In this document: in pieces, positions 52,768 to 61,741 of the stretch | How the letters are laid out: each line of letters begins with the position of its first letter | How positions within the stretch are numbered: position 1 is the stretch's first letter | Assembly (NCBI GenBank): GCA_902464295.1 | Contig: CABQIW010000004.1 | Span: forward strand, 1 to 62,261 | Direction of reading: 5' to 3' | Length of the DNA stretch: 62,261 nt | DNA from: an uncultured Eggerthella sp. | GTDB taxonomy: Bacteria > Actinomycetota > Coriobacteriia > Coriobacteriales > Eggerthellaceae | Made by a program: the position numbers and the translations under genes | The notes under the pieces: generated by a model | Databases searched by the model: none | Told to the model about the DNA's origin: nothing | Seen by the model: only the letters and a program-made list of their open reading frames with translations

Positions 52768-54693
52768 ATGGCGAATACGACCACAACGAAGGTCAACCGC
52801 CTGGGATTAACGCACAGACAGACGGTCATGATCGTGCTGCTTTTGGTGGGCACGTTCGTGACGGTGCTCAATCAAACGGTGGTAGCGCCAGCGCTGCCCT
52901 CCATCATGGTCGACATGAGCATCAATGCCGCCACCGGTCAGTGGCTCACCACCGGCTTCACGCTCGTGAATGCCATCATGGTTCCCGTGACCGCGTTTTT
53001 GATCGATCGCTTCCCCATTCGTAATCTCTTCCTCTTCTCGATGTCGATCTTCGCGATTGGCTCGCTTCTCGCTGCTTGGGGGCCGAACTTCCCGGTATTG
53101 CTTTCTGGCCGTATCGTTCAGGCGGTGGGAGCAGGTGTTCTCATGCCTATGGTCATGAGCGTGCTCATGCTCACGTTCCCGATCGAGCGCCGCGGTTTTG
53201 CGATGGGGCTTTTCGGCATCGTGATGGCGTTCGGCCCAGCTATCGGCCCCACGGCTGCTGGTGTGGTCATCGATGCTGCCGATTGGCACATCATGTTCTA
53301 TGTGGTAACCGCCTTTGCGGCGATCGTAGCGCTCGTTACACCCTTCACCATGGATCGGGTCCCTGCAAAGCATGCGCATGCCAAGCTCGATATCCCATCA
53401 GTGGTGCTCTCTACGCTCGGCTTCGGCTCGCTGCTCTATAGCTTCTCCATCATCGGCAATGGTGGTTTTGGCCTTGAATTCTTCGTTTCGCTCATTGTCG
53501 GTCTTGTAGTGATCGTGCTGTTCTTCCGTCGCCAGCTTTCGATGGAACACCCCATGCTGCGTGTGCGCGTGCTTGCCAACAAGACCTTCTTGATGGGTAC
53601 GATCATCGGCATGGTCGTGCAGGCAGCGCTTCTTTCCGTGGGCATCTTGCTGCCCATCTACCTGCAATCACTGCTTGGCTATTCTGCCACCGAATCTGGT
53701 CTCGTGCTCTTGCCCGGTGCGCTCATCATGGGCATCATGGGCCCGATCGCAGGACGCTGGTTCGACCGCCACGGACCACGCGTGCTCGCTGTTACCGGCA
53801 CGCTCATGCTCACGATCGGCACGGTCATGCTCGCCTTCTTAGGACCCGAAGTGAGCCTTGTTTACGTGGCAGTGGTCATGGCTATCCGCCTTTTCGGCAT
53901 GGCGCTCATCAACATGACCATCACCACTTGGGCGATGAACGCGCTGCCCAACGACCTTATCAATCATGGCACCTCGGTGAACAACACCTTCCGCCAGATC
54001 GCGGGTTCGCTAGGAACCGCTATCCTCACCTCGGTGTTCGCGATAGTGTCGGTTTCGCTCATGGCAACCGAATCCACGACGCTTGCTGGCGTGCACGGTG
54101 TGGATGCTGCGTTCGGGGTTTCCGCGGTGCTCTGTGCCGTCGGGTTCGCGCTCGTGCTCATCTTCGTGAAGAATGGCGATGCGGAAACGAAGGTCGATCT
54201 GGACAAACAGGAGAAGCAGAACGTGCTCGCGTCGATCATGAAGACCGATGTGTTCACGGTGCCCGAAAGCTCTTCGGTGCTCGATGTGATGCGCGTGCTC
54301 GTTGAGCGCAAGATCAGCGCGGCACCGGTCGTAGATAGTGAAGGACGTGCGGTCGGGTTCGTTTCCGATGGCGATATCATGCGTTTCCTTTCCAAGCGCA
54401 GCCATCTCTATACCGATCCGATCGTCATGATCATGCAGGCTTCGAACGACAACGACACCTTCGACGAGAAGCTTGCTGCGCTCATGCGCATGAACGTGAT
54501 GGACGTGGCAACGAAAGGCGTGGTGGGAATCAACCTTTCTGCTACGCTTCCCGAAGTTTGTCGCGTGCTCGGCGATAATCATTTGAAGAAGGTGCCCGTG
54601 CTCGATAAGGGCAAGATCGTAGGCGTAGTGAATCGCAGCGACATAACGCTCTATTCGATGCGTACGTACTTGAAAGCTCAGCACGACCTGTAG
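52768..54693 (+). CDS. DHA2-type MFS efflux transporter fused to a CBS pair, paralogue 2
   Basis: A 641-aa paralogue of the protein at 44837-46777, with the same helix-1 text (TVLNQTVVAPALPSIM), motif C (FGPAIGPTAAGVVID) and CBS pair after FVKNGD: CBS1 at about 475-540 (APVVDSEGRAVGFVSDGDIM), CBS2 at about 575-635 (KKVPVLDKGKIVGVVNRSDI). A weak GGAG precedes the ATG. It directly follows the CNNM/CorC gene, itself CBS-containing. This suggests coordinated nucleotide or magnesium control of export; the substrate is unknown. Confidence 0.88.
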   Translation: MANTTTTKVNRLGLTHRQTVMIVLLLVGTFVTVLNQTVVAPALPSIMVDMSINAATGQWLTTGFTLVNAIMVPVTAFLIDRFPIRNLFLFSMSIFAIGSLLAAWGPNFPVLLSGRIVQAVGAGVLMPMVMSVLMLTFPIERRGFAMGLFGIVMAFGPAIGPTAAGVVIDAADWHIMFYVVTAFAAIVALVTPFTMDRVPAKHAHAKLDIPSVVLSTLGFGSLLYSFSIIGNGGFGLEFFVSLIVGLVVIVLFFRRQLSMEHPMLRVRVLANKTFLMGTIIGMVVQAALLSVGILLPIYLQSLLGYSATESGLVLLPGALIMGIMGPIAGRWFDRHGPRVLAVTGTLMLTIGTVMLAFLGPEVSLVYVAVVMAIRLFGMALINMTITTWAMNALPNDLINHGTSVNNTFRQIAGSLGTAILTSVFAIVSVSLMATESTTLAGVHGVDAAFGVSAVLCAVGFALVLIFVKNGDAETKVDLDKQEKQNVLASIMKTDVFTVPESSSVLDVMRVLVERKISAAPVVDSEGRAVGFVSDGDIMRFLSKRSHLYTDPIVMIMQASNDNDTFDEKLAALMRMNVMDVATKGVVGINLSATLPEVCRVLGDNHLKKVPVLDKGKIVGVVNRSDITLYSMRTYLKAQHDL

Positions 54694-54749
54694 AAAACCT
54701 GATCTAAAGGGAAATCATAAGGAATCATAGGGAACAGCAAGAAGGGGAA

Positions 54750-56027
54750 ATGATGAAAGATCTAGAGATGGTGAGCATCGAAGAAGGACGTGAGATCGTT
54801 CTTAAGAACATTCATCCGCTCGAAGTTGAGCAGGAGAGCCTTGTTGATGCGGTAGGACGCATAGCAGCCGAAGATCTTACGAGCGACATCGACATCACGC
54901 CGTTCGCCCATGCAGCCATGGATGGCTTCGCGCTCAAGGCCGCGCAGATCGAAGGTGCAACAGCAGATGCTCCTGTGAAGCTGAAGGTTGTTGCAGAGAT
55001 TCCTGCTGGTTCCATCTATGAAGGCGATCTGGCAGCGGATGAATGCGTGCGCATCATGACCGGCGCTCCTGTGCCCGCATGCGCCGACTCCGTCGTCAAA
55101 TACGAGCTGGTCGATTATGAAGGAAGTGACGGTCGTGCGGGATCTTGCGTTGCGTTCACGGAACCTACGGCGCTGCGCAGCAACGTCCGTGAAGCAGGCG
55201 AAGAGATCGCACGTGGCGAAGTGGCGATCCATGCAGGCGAGGTCATTCGCGCGGCAGGGGTCGGCTTCATCGCAAGTTGCGGCATCATGGAGGTTCCGGT
55301 CTATCGTCGCCCCAAGGTGGCCATCATCTCGATCGGCAGTGAGCTGGTCGAGCCTACGGTCGTGCCGGGTCCTGGGCAGATCCGCGATGGCAACGCCTAT
55401 GCGCTGGCTGCTTGTGCGAAAGAAGCGGGCGGCATTCCTACTATTTTCCCGATCGTCAAAGACGATTTCATCGCGATCCGTGATGCCGTGGAAACGGCGC
55501 TCATGAATCATGATTTCGTGGTTACCTCGGGCGGTGCATCGAATGGCGATTACGACTTCATCAAAGACGTGATCAAGCAGATGGGCGCACTTGAGATGAC
55601 GCTCGTGAACATGCGCCCCGGCAAAGCTCAGGCTTTCGGTTTCGTGGAAGGCGTTCCGGTTTTTGGTCTTTCGGGCAATCCAGCGGCAGCTTACTGCGGT
55701 TTCGAGATGTTCGTTCGCCCAGCGCTGCGCAAGATGCAGGGCTTCACAGCCTTCGAGCGTCCGCGCGTGGTGGCAACGCTCGCGAAGGACCGCAAGAAGA
55801 AGGATGGGCGCGTGCTGCTCTTACGCGCCACGCTTGAGCACGATGAAAACGGCAAGCTCGTAGTCGTGCCCGCTAAGAACCAGAATTCGGGTCTGTTCGG
55901 CACGCTTCAGCGCGGGAATTGCTTAGCGGTGTTGCCGGCAGGGGTGCCAGAGGGCAAGCGCGTTGCCGCGGGCACCGAAGTCGAGTGCATCTTGCTCGAC
56001 GTTGAAGAAGGGAGCGTTATCTCATGA
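54750..56027 (+). CDS. moeA: Molybdopterin molybdenumtransferase MoeA
   Basis: A 425-aa MoeA. AMDGFALKA is the N-terminal active-site block; the MogA-like domain carries IISIGSELVEP, GQIRDGNAYAL and VTSGGASNGDYD, with GLSGNPAAAYCGFE near the end and a C-terminal domain after residue 340. It inserts molybdate (or tungstate) into adenylated molybdopterin. AAGGGG precedes the start. The stop overlaps the mog start by four bases (ATGA), so the two are coupled. No terminator separates it from the MFS-CBS gene 56 bp upstream. Confidence 0.95.
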   Translation: MMKDLEMVSIEEGREIVLKNIHPLEVEQESLVDAVGRIAAEDLTSDIDITPFAHAAMDGFALKAAQIEGATADAPVKLKVVAEIPAGSIYEGDLAADECVRIMTGAPVPACADSVVKYELVDYEGSDGRAGSCVAFTEPTALRSNVREAGEEIARGEVAIHAGEVIRAAGVGFIASCGIMEVPVYRRPKVAIISIGSELVEPTVVPGPGQIRDGNAYALAACAKEAGGIPTIFPIVKDDFIAIRDAVETALMNHDFVVTSGGASNGDYDFIKDVIKQMGALEMTLVNMRPGKAQAFGFVEGVPVFGLSGNPAAAYCGFEMFVRPALRKMQGFTAFERPRVVATLAKDRKKKDGRVLLLRATLEHDENGKLVVVPAKNQNSGLFGTLQRGNCLAVLPAGVPEGKRVAAGTEVECILLDVEEGSVIS

Positions 56028-56491
56028 AGTTCGCAATAATCACCTGTTCAGATACGCGTACGCTCGAGACCGACACGGCAGGCAACGTGCTCGAAGAGCT
56101 TATCGCTGAAAAAGGATGGACGTGCGTTTCGCATGTCGTAACGACCGATGAGCGCTCGCTCATCGCGCAAGCGATCGTAAGTGCGTGCGGCCGTTTCGAG
56201 GCCGATGTGGTCATCACGTGCGGCGGCACGGGGCTTTCTCCGCGCGATGTAACGCCGGAGGCCACCGAAGATGTGTGCGACCGCCCTGTTCCCGGCATCG
56301 CCGAAGGCATGCGCGCTTATAGCATGCGCTTCACCAATCGCGCGATGCTTTCACGCGCGATGTGCATGCAGCGTGGTAAGACGCTCGTGATCAATTTCCC
56401 AGGAAGCGAAAAAGCGGTGCGTGAGAACTGGGAGGCCGTGAACGAGGTGCTCGAGCACGCGCTCGCGATGATGGACGGCCAGGGCCACTAA
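56024..56491 (+). CDS. mog: Molybdopterin adenylyltransferase (MogA/MoaB family)
   Basis: A 155-aa protein of the MogA/MoaB fold: IITCSDTR, VVITCGGTGLSPRDVTPEAT (MPT-binding loop) and INFPGSEKAV. It adenylates molybdopterin so that MoeA can insert the metal. It ends convergent with moaC, their stop codons overlapping by four bases. Size is nearer MoaB than MogA; function assigned by the MoeA operon. Confidence 0.92.
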   Translation: MKFAIITCSDTRTLETDTAGNVLEELIAEKGWTCVSHVVTTDERSLIAQAIVSACGRFEADVVITCGGTGLSPRDVTPEATEDVCDRPVPGIAEGMRAYSMRFTNRAMLSRAMCMQRGKTLVINFPGSEKAVRENWEAVNEVLEHALAMMDGQGH

Positions 56492-57024
56492 GAGCGGTGC
56501 CAAACGCCGCTCTTGCCACCTTCCTTGTGTACGAGGCGCACTTCGCCGATCTCCATGCCACGATCGATCGCCTTGCACATGTCGTAGATGGTAAGGCAGG
56601 CAACCGAAGCAGCGGTGAGCGCTTCCATTTCAACGCCGGTCTTTCCCACCAGCGATGCTTGAGCTACCACATGGATGCCGCAAGGGTGTGGCCCGCTTGC
56701 ATGGCTCGCTTGCTTTTCGGTCGCAGGTGCATCATCTCCCCAGATGGGAAGCAGATCGATGGTCACATTAGTGAGCATGACCGGATGGCAGAGCGGGATG
56801 AGCTCGCTCGTTTTCTTCGCTGCCATGATGCCAGCGATGCGCGCAGTCGCGATAACGTCGCCCTTCTTCGCGCGGTGAGACAGCACCGTGGCGAGCGTTC
56901 CAGCTTGCATGGTGATGAAGCCTTCAGCAATGGCGATGCGTTTGGTCTCGGCTTTTTCGGACACATCGACCATGTGGGCATTGCCCTGTTCGGTTAAGTG
57001 ATTCAGCTTCAATTCGTCTGCCAT
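56488..57024 (-). CDS. moaC: Cyclic pyranopterin monophosphate synthase MoaC
   Basis: A 178-aa MoaC with the opening HMVDVSEKAETKR, the active-site stretch TSELIPLCHPVMLTNV and the C-terminal GVEMEALTAASVACLTIYDMCKA. It turns the MoaA product into cyclic pyranopterin monophosphate. AGAGGA precedes the ATG. It is the last gene of the modABC-moaA-moaC strand. A 10-15 residue insertion (DDAPATEKQASHASG) lies before the last third. Confidence 0.95.
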   Translation of the reverse strand: MADELKLNHLTEQGNAHMVDVSEKAETKRIAIAEGFITMQAGTLATVLSHRAKKGDVIATARIAGIMAAKKTSELIPLCHPVMLTNVTIDLLPIWGDDAPATEKQASHASGPHPCGIHVVAQASLVGKTGVEMEALTAASVACLTIYDMCKAIDRGMEIGEVRLVHKEGGKSGVWHRS

Positions 57025-57072
57025 CGGTTCCTCTTCGACGTGCGCTCGTATCGTTCGCGTCTATTCTAGCGC

Positions 57073-58089
57073 TTAGCCACCCACTTGGACCATTTCGCGT
57101 ACGGTGCCGGTTCGTGCAGCATGGCTTTCGGGCTTCTGCCTCATGGCTTGCCAGAACAATGCTTCAACATCTTCTACGGTGCCCTCGCGAAGCGCTGCTC
57201 TTATATCGAGCTCTTCATCGGAGAAAAGGCACAGGCGCAATTTGCCATCAGCGGTAAGGCGCAAGCGATTGCAAGAAGCACAAAAATGGTCGGACACCGA
57301 AGTGATGAACCCGATCGTTCCGCGCGAGTCGGGAAGCTTCCAGTAACGCGCAGGTCCCCAGCCAGCGGGCGCAAGTGCACGCTGATCTGCGCCATCAAGC
57401 GGATAGGGAGCACCCAGGCCAGCCTCAACGCAGCTTGTAGTGAGCGTCTCGATCAGTTCAGGCAGGGGAATGACCTCGCTCTCATCCCAGTGAGCAACCT
57501 CTGAAGAGCAGGTTGAGCCAAGCGGCATGTATTCGATGAAGCGTACATGGAGTGGGAGCTCTTTCGTAAGGCGCGCGAACGCAGAGAGATCTTGGTTCAT
57601 GCTGCGGATGACCACGGTGTTGATCTTCACCGGATCGAAGCCAGCATCGAGCGCCGCATTGATGCCCGCAAGCGCATCGTCCAAGTTTCCACAGCGGGTG
57701 AGCGTGCGATAGGTGGCAGGGTCGAGCGAATCGAGCGAGATGTTCACGCGCGAAAGCCCTGCTGCCTTCAACTCGTTTGCGAAGCGTGGCAGGAGAATGC
57801 CATTGGTGGTGATCGCCACATCTTCGATGCCTTCGACCTGCTTACAGGCGCCGATCAGGTCCTGCGCTCCTTTGCGCACGAGTGGTTCGCCACCCGTGAA
57901 GCGCAAATGCTTGATGCCACAACGTGCAGCCACTTCCACCACACGCACGATCTCTTCGAAGGAGAGGATCTCGCCATGTTCGCGGGTCTCTACGCCTGCT
58001 TCGGGCATGCAGTACACGCAGCGCAGATTGCACCGGTCGGTGAGCGAGATGCGCAGGTAATCTATGTTGCGCCCAAAGCGATCTTTCAT
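57073..58089 (-). CDS. moaA: GTP 3',8-cyclase MoaA (radical SAM)
   Basis: A 338-aa radical SAM enzyme. DRCNLRCVYCMPE provides the N-terminal CxxxCxxC cluster, TGGEPLVRKG the SAM-binding GGE motif, and CASCNRLRLTADGKLRLCLF the C-terminal cluster ligands. The protein ends in Gly-Gly, the tail needed for activity in known MoaA. It performs the first step of Mo-cofactor synthesis. Its ribosome binding site is weak; moaC lies 48 bp downstream. Confidence 0.97.
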   Translation of the reverse strand: MKDRFGRNIDYLRISLTDRCNLRCVYCMPEAGVETREHGEILSFEEIVRVVEVAARCGIKHLRFTGGEPLVRKGAQDLIGACKQVEGIEDVAITTNGILLPRFANELKAAGLSRVNISLDSLDPATYRTLTRCGNLDDALAGINAALDAGFDPVKINTVVIRSMNQDLSAFARLTKELPLHVRFIEYMPLGSTCSSEVAHWDESEVIPLPELIETLTTSCVEAGLGAPYPLDGADQRALAPAGWGPARYWKLPDSRGTIGFITSVSDHFCASCNRLRLTADGKLRLCLFSDEELDIRAALREGTVEDVEALFWQAMRQKPESHAARTGTVREMVQVGG

Positions 58090-58131
58090 AGAACTAGCAG
58101 GGTGTTCCGTGCTTCCCTTCGCGCAGCGTGA

Positions 58132-59319
58132 CTAGTGGGTCACCACATAGAGCGCTTCAGGGGGGAAGGCGAGAAACACGCAGTCTCCTCTCTCAGGTAG
58201 AGCTTCATCGGCGGTAATGTGCTTGTCGATATTCCATCGTACATGACTTTTGAGGAATGCTTGCTCGGTATTTTCTGGCGGGGTTGGGGTGTGCGCTTCG
58301 TCGTTCTGCACACTCTGCAGGTGAGGAGTTGTGGGAAGCTGAGCCCCCTTCTCGTCGACAAATGCGGCCATGACGGCGCGCTCGAATCGCGAATCGCTCA
58401 CACGGTCGCAGCGCATCCTGAACACATTGGGCTGCCCGTTCGATCTTGCGTCACCTTTACGCGCCTGCTTGATGTGGTAAGCGCGCACGCCAAGCCAGGC
58501 TACGTCATGAGGGACCACGCGCTTCGTTTCCATCTCCACGCCCCATTCGGGCAGATACACGCGATGGTCGCTCACATAGCGTGCCGGGGTGGTGTTCTTG
58601 CAACCCGAAAGCCGGATCGCTGCCAAGCTCCGCGGTTCGTGCACAAGCTCATCCTTGGGCGCTATCTCGTCGATCGTGCCATCGCTCACCACAGCAATGC
58701 GGTCGCAGAAGCGGAATGCTTCATCGATGTCGTGCGAAACATAGAGGATGGTTCCTTCATAGGTGGCGAACAGGTCGAGCAGGCTCTGTTCGAGCTCGCT
58801 CTTCAAGTGTGCATCAAGAGCCGAGAACGGCTCGTCGAGCATGAGGATGGCGGGCTGGGCGGCGAGCATGCGTGCGAGCGCCACGCGTTGCTGCTGACCA
58901 CCAGAAAGCTGCAGGGGGTAGCGCTTCTCCAGTCCGCGAAGTCCGAAGCGCGTGAGCTGACGTTCGATGAGCACATCACCGTCTCGCTTGAGCACCTCGC
59001 GCGGAATGCCCGCTGCGATATTCGCCTTCACGGTAAGGTTCGGGAAGAGCTGGTAATTCTGGAAGAGCAGCGCGCTCTTTCGTTCCTGCGCAGACAGGTT
59101 CACGGATGCCTTCTTGCCAGGCGCCTTGTCGAAATACGTCTTGCCATTCACGACGATCTTGCCTGCATCAGGCGTTTCAACGCCGGCGATGCAGCGCAGT
59201 GTGAGCGACTTGCCGCACCCAGAAGCGCCCAAGAAGCCGAGCGTTTCGTGCGCAGCTTCAAAGGCAACTTCCAGATCGAAGGTGCCGTAGTGCTTCTCGA
59301 TGTCGACCACCAGGCTCAC
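58132..59319 (-). CDS. modC: Molybdate ABC transporter ATP-binding protein ModC
   Basis: A 395-aa ABC ATPase. Walker A GASGCGKS, Q loop FQNYQLFPNL, signature LSGGQQQR, Walker B AILMLDEPF and the H loop YVSHD are intact. The C-terminal 150 or so residues hold a TOBE/Mop-like region plus a divergent, less conserved tail. The GTG start overlaps the modB stop (GTGA) and has AAGGAGGTGG upstream. It powers molybdate uptake through ModB. Confidence 0.9.
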   Translation of the reverse strand: MSLVVDIEKHYGTFDLEVAFEAAHETLGFLGASGCGKSLTLRCIAGVETPDAGKIVVNGKTYFDKAPGKKASVNLSAQERKSALLFQNYQLFPNLTVKANIAAGIPREVLKRDGDVLIERQLTRFGLRGLEKRYPLQLSGGQQQRVALARMLAAQPAILMLDEPFSALDAHLKSELEQSLLDLFATYEGTILYVSHDIDEAFRFCDRIAVVSDGTIDEIAPKDELVHEPRSLAAIRLSGCKNTTPARYVSDHRVYLPEWGVEMETKRVVPHDVAWLGVRAYHIKQARKGDARSNGQPNVFRMRCDRVSDSRFERAVMAAFVDEKGAQLPTTPHLQSVQNDEAHTPTPPENTEQAFLKSHVRWNIDKHITADEALPERGDCVFLAFPPEALYVVTH

Positions 59320-60764
59320 GACTCCACCTCCTTACGGCGGTACTTCGTCGTGCGCTTGCTCCAGAGGTTGATCGCGAAGATCACCGCGAAGGAGATGATG
59401 ATCACCACGATCGTCCAGCAGAACGCCGCCTCGATATTGCCACCCATCCATTCGAAGTAGATGGCGATGGGAATGGTACGCGTGATGCCCGCGTAGTTGC
59501 CGGCCAGAAAGAGCGTTGCGCCGAATTCGCCGAGCGCACGTGCGAAGGCGAGCATAGTGCCAGCAGCCACGGAAGACCAGGCCAGCGGCAGCATAAGTCG
59601 GAAGAAGATACGCCCTTCGCTCCAGCCGAGCGTACGGGCAGCATCGAGCATGTCGGCATCGATTGACTCGAAGGCACCGCGTGCCGAGCGATACATGAGT
59701 GGGAAGGCTACGACCACCGCCGCGATAACGGTCGCCTGCCAGCTGAAGACGAGCGGGAACCCAATCTGGTCGAACCACGCGCCAACGGGGGTGTTGCGGC
59801 CCAAGAACATGAGCAGCAAGAAACCGCAGACCGTGGGTGGTAGCACCATCGGGATCGTGAAGATCGCGTCCATGATGCTTTGGGTGCGCGGCTTCAAGCG
59901 CAGCGTCCACCAAGCGGCGAGCAGGCCCAAGATGAAGATGAAGATGATGGCGGTGCCCGTGGTCTTGAGCGTGACCAGAAGGGGCGACCAATCAAGAGTT
60001 TGGAAGAACGAGCCGATCTGATCGAAGGCTGAAGGAGCCGCCGCGATGGCCACCGCGTCGCTCGCCTGCAGGTTGGCGTAATCGACATGCGAGAGGCGCA
60101 GGTTTGCATCGGTCGCAAGGGGGCTTTCTTTATCCATCACATCCGCGCCCGTTTCGGTTTGGACGGAGGTGTAGAAGTATCCCGGTTTGTATTCCTGGGA
60201 GAAGCCGATCGTAAGGCCGTGCGTGGTGAAGGTCTGCTTGCTCGTGAACAGCCATTCCGCATCGCTCTTCACGACGGAATTACCTTGGGCGTCGTAGGAA
60301 TCGAGCGCGCTGAACAGAAGCTTGAGACTGGCCTGGGTCTGCTCGTTTGCAAGGTCGAGCCTGTTTTGTTTTGCGAGCGCTTCAGGAACGTAGACCACCA
60401 CCACGCCCGACAAGTCGACCAAGCAAAGAGAATCGGCTGGCGCATCCATCAAATAGCAATAGCCCTGGTAGGTGCCGTCGATCGGACGGTTCGAGCCTTT
60501 TTCGACACGGGAGAAATCAGAGAGCGCGAAATCGATGCCAGAAGCGCGCGCCGAACTTCCCTCAGAAGAGACCTCAACATCTTGGACAGTCGTATTCGCA
60601 TTGGCATCTTGCGTCTGGGCCGAGCTGCCCGCTTGGGTCGATCCGGCAGGCGCGCCATAGGCAAACGTTGGCATGCTCACGCACAGCGAGAATACGCCGA
60701 AAAGAAGGCTCGCACTCAAGATGAGCGCGAGCCAAAAAGCGTTCTGTTTGCCGACAGAGTTCAT
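59316..60764 (-). CDS. modB: Molybdate ABC permease ModB with large N-terminal extracytoplasmic domain
   Basis: The C-terminal half (from about residue 255) is a normal ModB: LDWSPLLVTLKTTG, PMVLPPTVCGFLLL, the EAA loop AARTLGWSEGRIFFRLMLP and five or six helices. The N-terminal half of roughly 250 residues is extra: a hydrophobic segment (ALILSASLLFGVFSLCV), a polar Ala/Ser/Thr/Gln linker and a domain of about 160 residues between two membrane segments, so probably outside the cell. Usual ModB has some 225 residues; here 482 aa from ATG 60764. It overlaps modC by four bases and starts two bases after the modA stop. The added domain may help capture molybdate or contact ModA. Confidence 0.88.
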   Translation of the reverse strand: MNSVGKQNAFWLALILSASLLFGVFSLCVSMPTFAYGAPAGSTQAGSSAQTQDANANTTVQDVEVSSEGSSARASGIDFALSDFSRVEKGSNRPIDGTYQGYCYLMDAPADSLCLVDLSGVVVVYVPEALAKQNRLDLANEQTQASLKLLFSALDSYDAQGNSVVKSDAEWLFTSKQTFTTHGLTIGFSQEYKPGYFYTSVQTETGADVMDKESPLATDANLRLSHVDYANLQASDAVAIAAAPSAFDQIGSFFQTLDWSPLLVTLKTTGTAIIFIFILGLLAAWWTLRLKPRTQSIMDAIFTIPMVLPPTVCGFLLLMFLGRNTPVGAWFDQIGFPLVFSWQATVIAAVVVAFPLMYRSARGAFESIDADMLDAARTLGWSEGRIFFRLMLPLAWSSVAAGTMLAFARALGEFGATLFLAGNYAGITRTIPIAIYFEWMGGNIEAAFCWTIVVIIISFAVIFAINLWSKRTTKYRRKEVES

Positions 60765-60766
60765 GA

Positions 60767-61603
60767 TCAAGCGAGTTCAAATCCCCATTTTTGCCAGATC
60801 TTCTGAGCATCGGGGCTTTCCTGACACCAGGAGAGGAACGCTTCCGCTGCTTCAGCATGTGCTGAGTCTTTCAGTACAGCAGCAGGATAAACGATTGGCT
60901 TATGCGTGTCAGCAGGAAGGGTGCAGACGGTCTTCACATTGCCATAGCGCATAACATCAGAGCTGTACACGAAGCCAAGATCGACTTCGCCAGACTGCGC
61001 GTACGAACAGACCGAACCGACCTTATCGGCTTCGGTGACCTTACCCTTGATCGGGCCGGTTATCTCGCCATCGGTGCCGCTTTCGTTCGTGTAGCAGCCA
61101 ACGGTGTAGAGGGCCTGCTTGGCATAGGTGCCTGCAGGAACATTCTTATCGCCTACGGAAATGGTGTAGGAACCATCGCAGGCCTGCGCCAGATCGATCT
61201 CGTTCAGATCTGAGTCTTCAGCGGTCACGATAACAAGGTCATTCGCGAAAAGATCGAGTGGCTTATCTTCGTTGATCTTGCCGTCTTCAACCACTTTGTC
61301 CATGTTCTTCTTGTTCGCGGAGATGAAGATATCGGGCGTGCCTCCTGCTTCGATCTTCTGCACGAGCGTGCCGGATGCTTCATATTGCGAATCCTTGAAG
61401 GTCACGTTCGGGTTTTCTTTGGTGTAGGCTTCCTGCGCTTCGTTCATCGCGTCGGTGAGCGAATTCGCCGCATAGATCTCGAGCTCGACCTTTTCCTGCG
61501 AGTTCGAGCTGCTGCAGCCCGCAAGCAGACAAGCGGCTAAGAGACTCACGATGATCGCAAGGAACGCGAGCGCTTTCTTTGCACGTGGTTTAGTCTGTTC
61601 CAT
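60767..61603 (-). CDS. modA: Molybdate-binding lipoprotein ModA
   Basis: A 278-aa solute-binding protein. Signal sequence with lipobox LLAGC (Cys at about residue 29), then EIYAANSLTDAMNEA, the molybdate-binding SGTLVQKI segment and VDLGFVYSSDV. ATG 61603 has AGGAAGG at six bases; the in-frame ATG two codons earlier overlaps that site. It binds molybdate or tungstate outside the membrane for ModB. First gene of the modABC-moaA-moaC strand, under tandem palindromes shared with modE. Confidence 0.94.
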   Translation of the reverse strand: MEQTKPRAKKALAFLAIIVSLLAACLLAGCSSSNSQEKVELEIYAANSLTDAMNEAQEAYTKENPNVTFKDSQYEASGTLVQKIEAGGTPDIFISANKKNMDKVVEDGKINEDKPLDLFANDLVIVTAEDSDLNEIDLAQACDGSYTISVGDKNVPAGTYAKQALYTVGCYTNESGTDGEITGPIKGKVTEADKVGSVCSYAQSGEVDLGFVYSSDVMRYGNVKTVCTLPADTHKPIVYPAAVLKDSAHAEAAEAFLSWCQESPDAQKIWQKWGFELA

Positions 61604-61636
61604 TTTCATCCTTCCTGTTGCTTTCCGTTGTTTAAT

Positions 61637-61672
61637 TATTCTCGATTGAGAATATATTCTCGAATAAGAATA
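61637..61672. promoter_or_regulatory. Two tandem 18-bp palindromes between modA and modE
   Basis: TATTCTC-GATT-GAGAATA (61637-61654) is followed without gap by TATTCT-CGAATA-AGAATA (61655-61672). They differ at only two of 18 positions. They lie 33 bp upstream of the modA start and about 70 bp before modE, as expected for an autoregulated divergent operator, most likely bound by ModE. The sequence is unlike the E. coli ModE site as I know it. Confidence 0.7.
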
Positions 61673-61741
61673 ATAGATCAACTTGGCGCGAAGAGGGCTC
61701 TCTTAGTTTTACAATATGGTTACAACCAGATTGGAGTACGC

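Noticed and set aside
58219..59460. 413-aa open frame on the plus strand opposite modC
   Set aside because: It mirrors a complete, motif-intact modC in an operon, has no ribosome binding site of note, and its composition (His/Arg/Cys-rich) is typical of antisense shadow frames.
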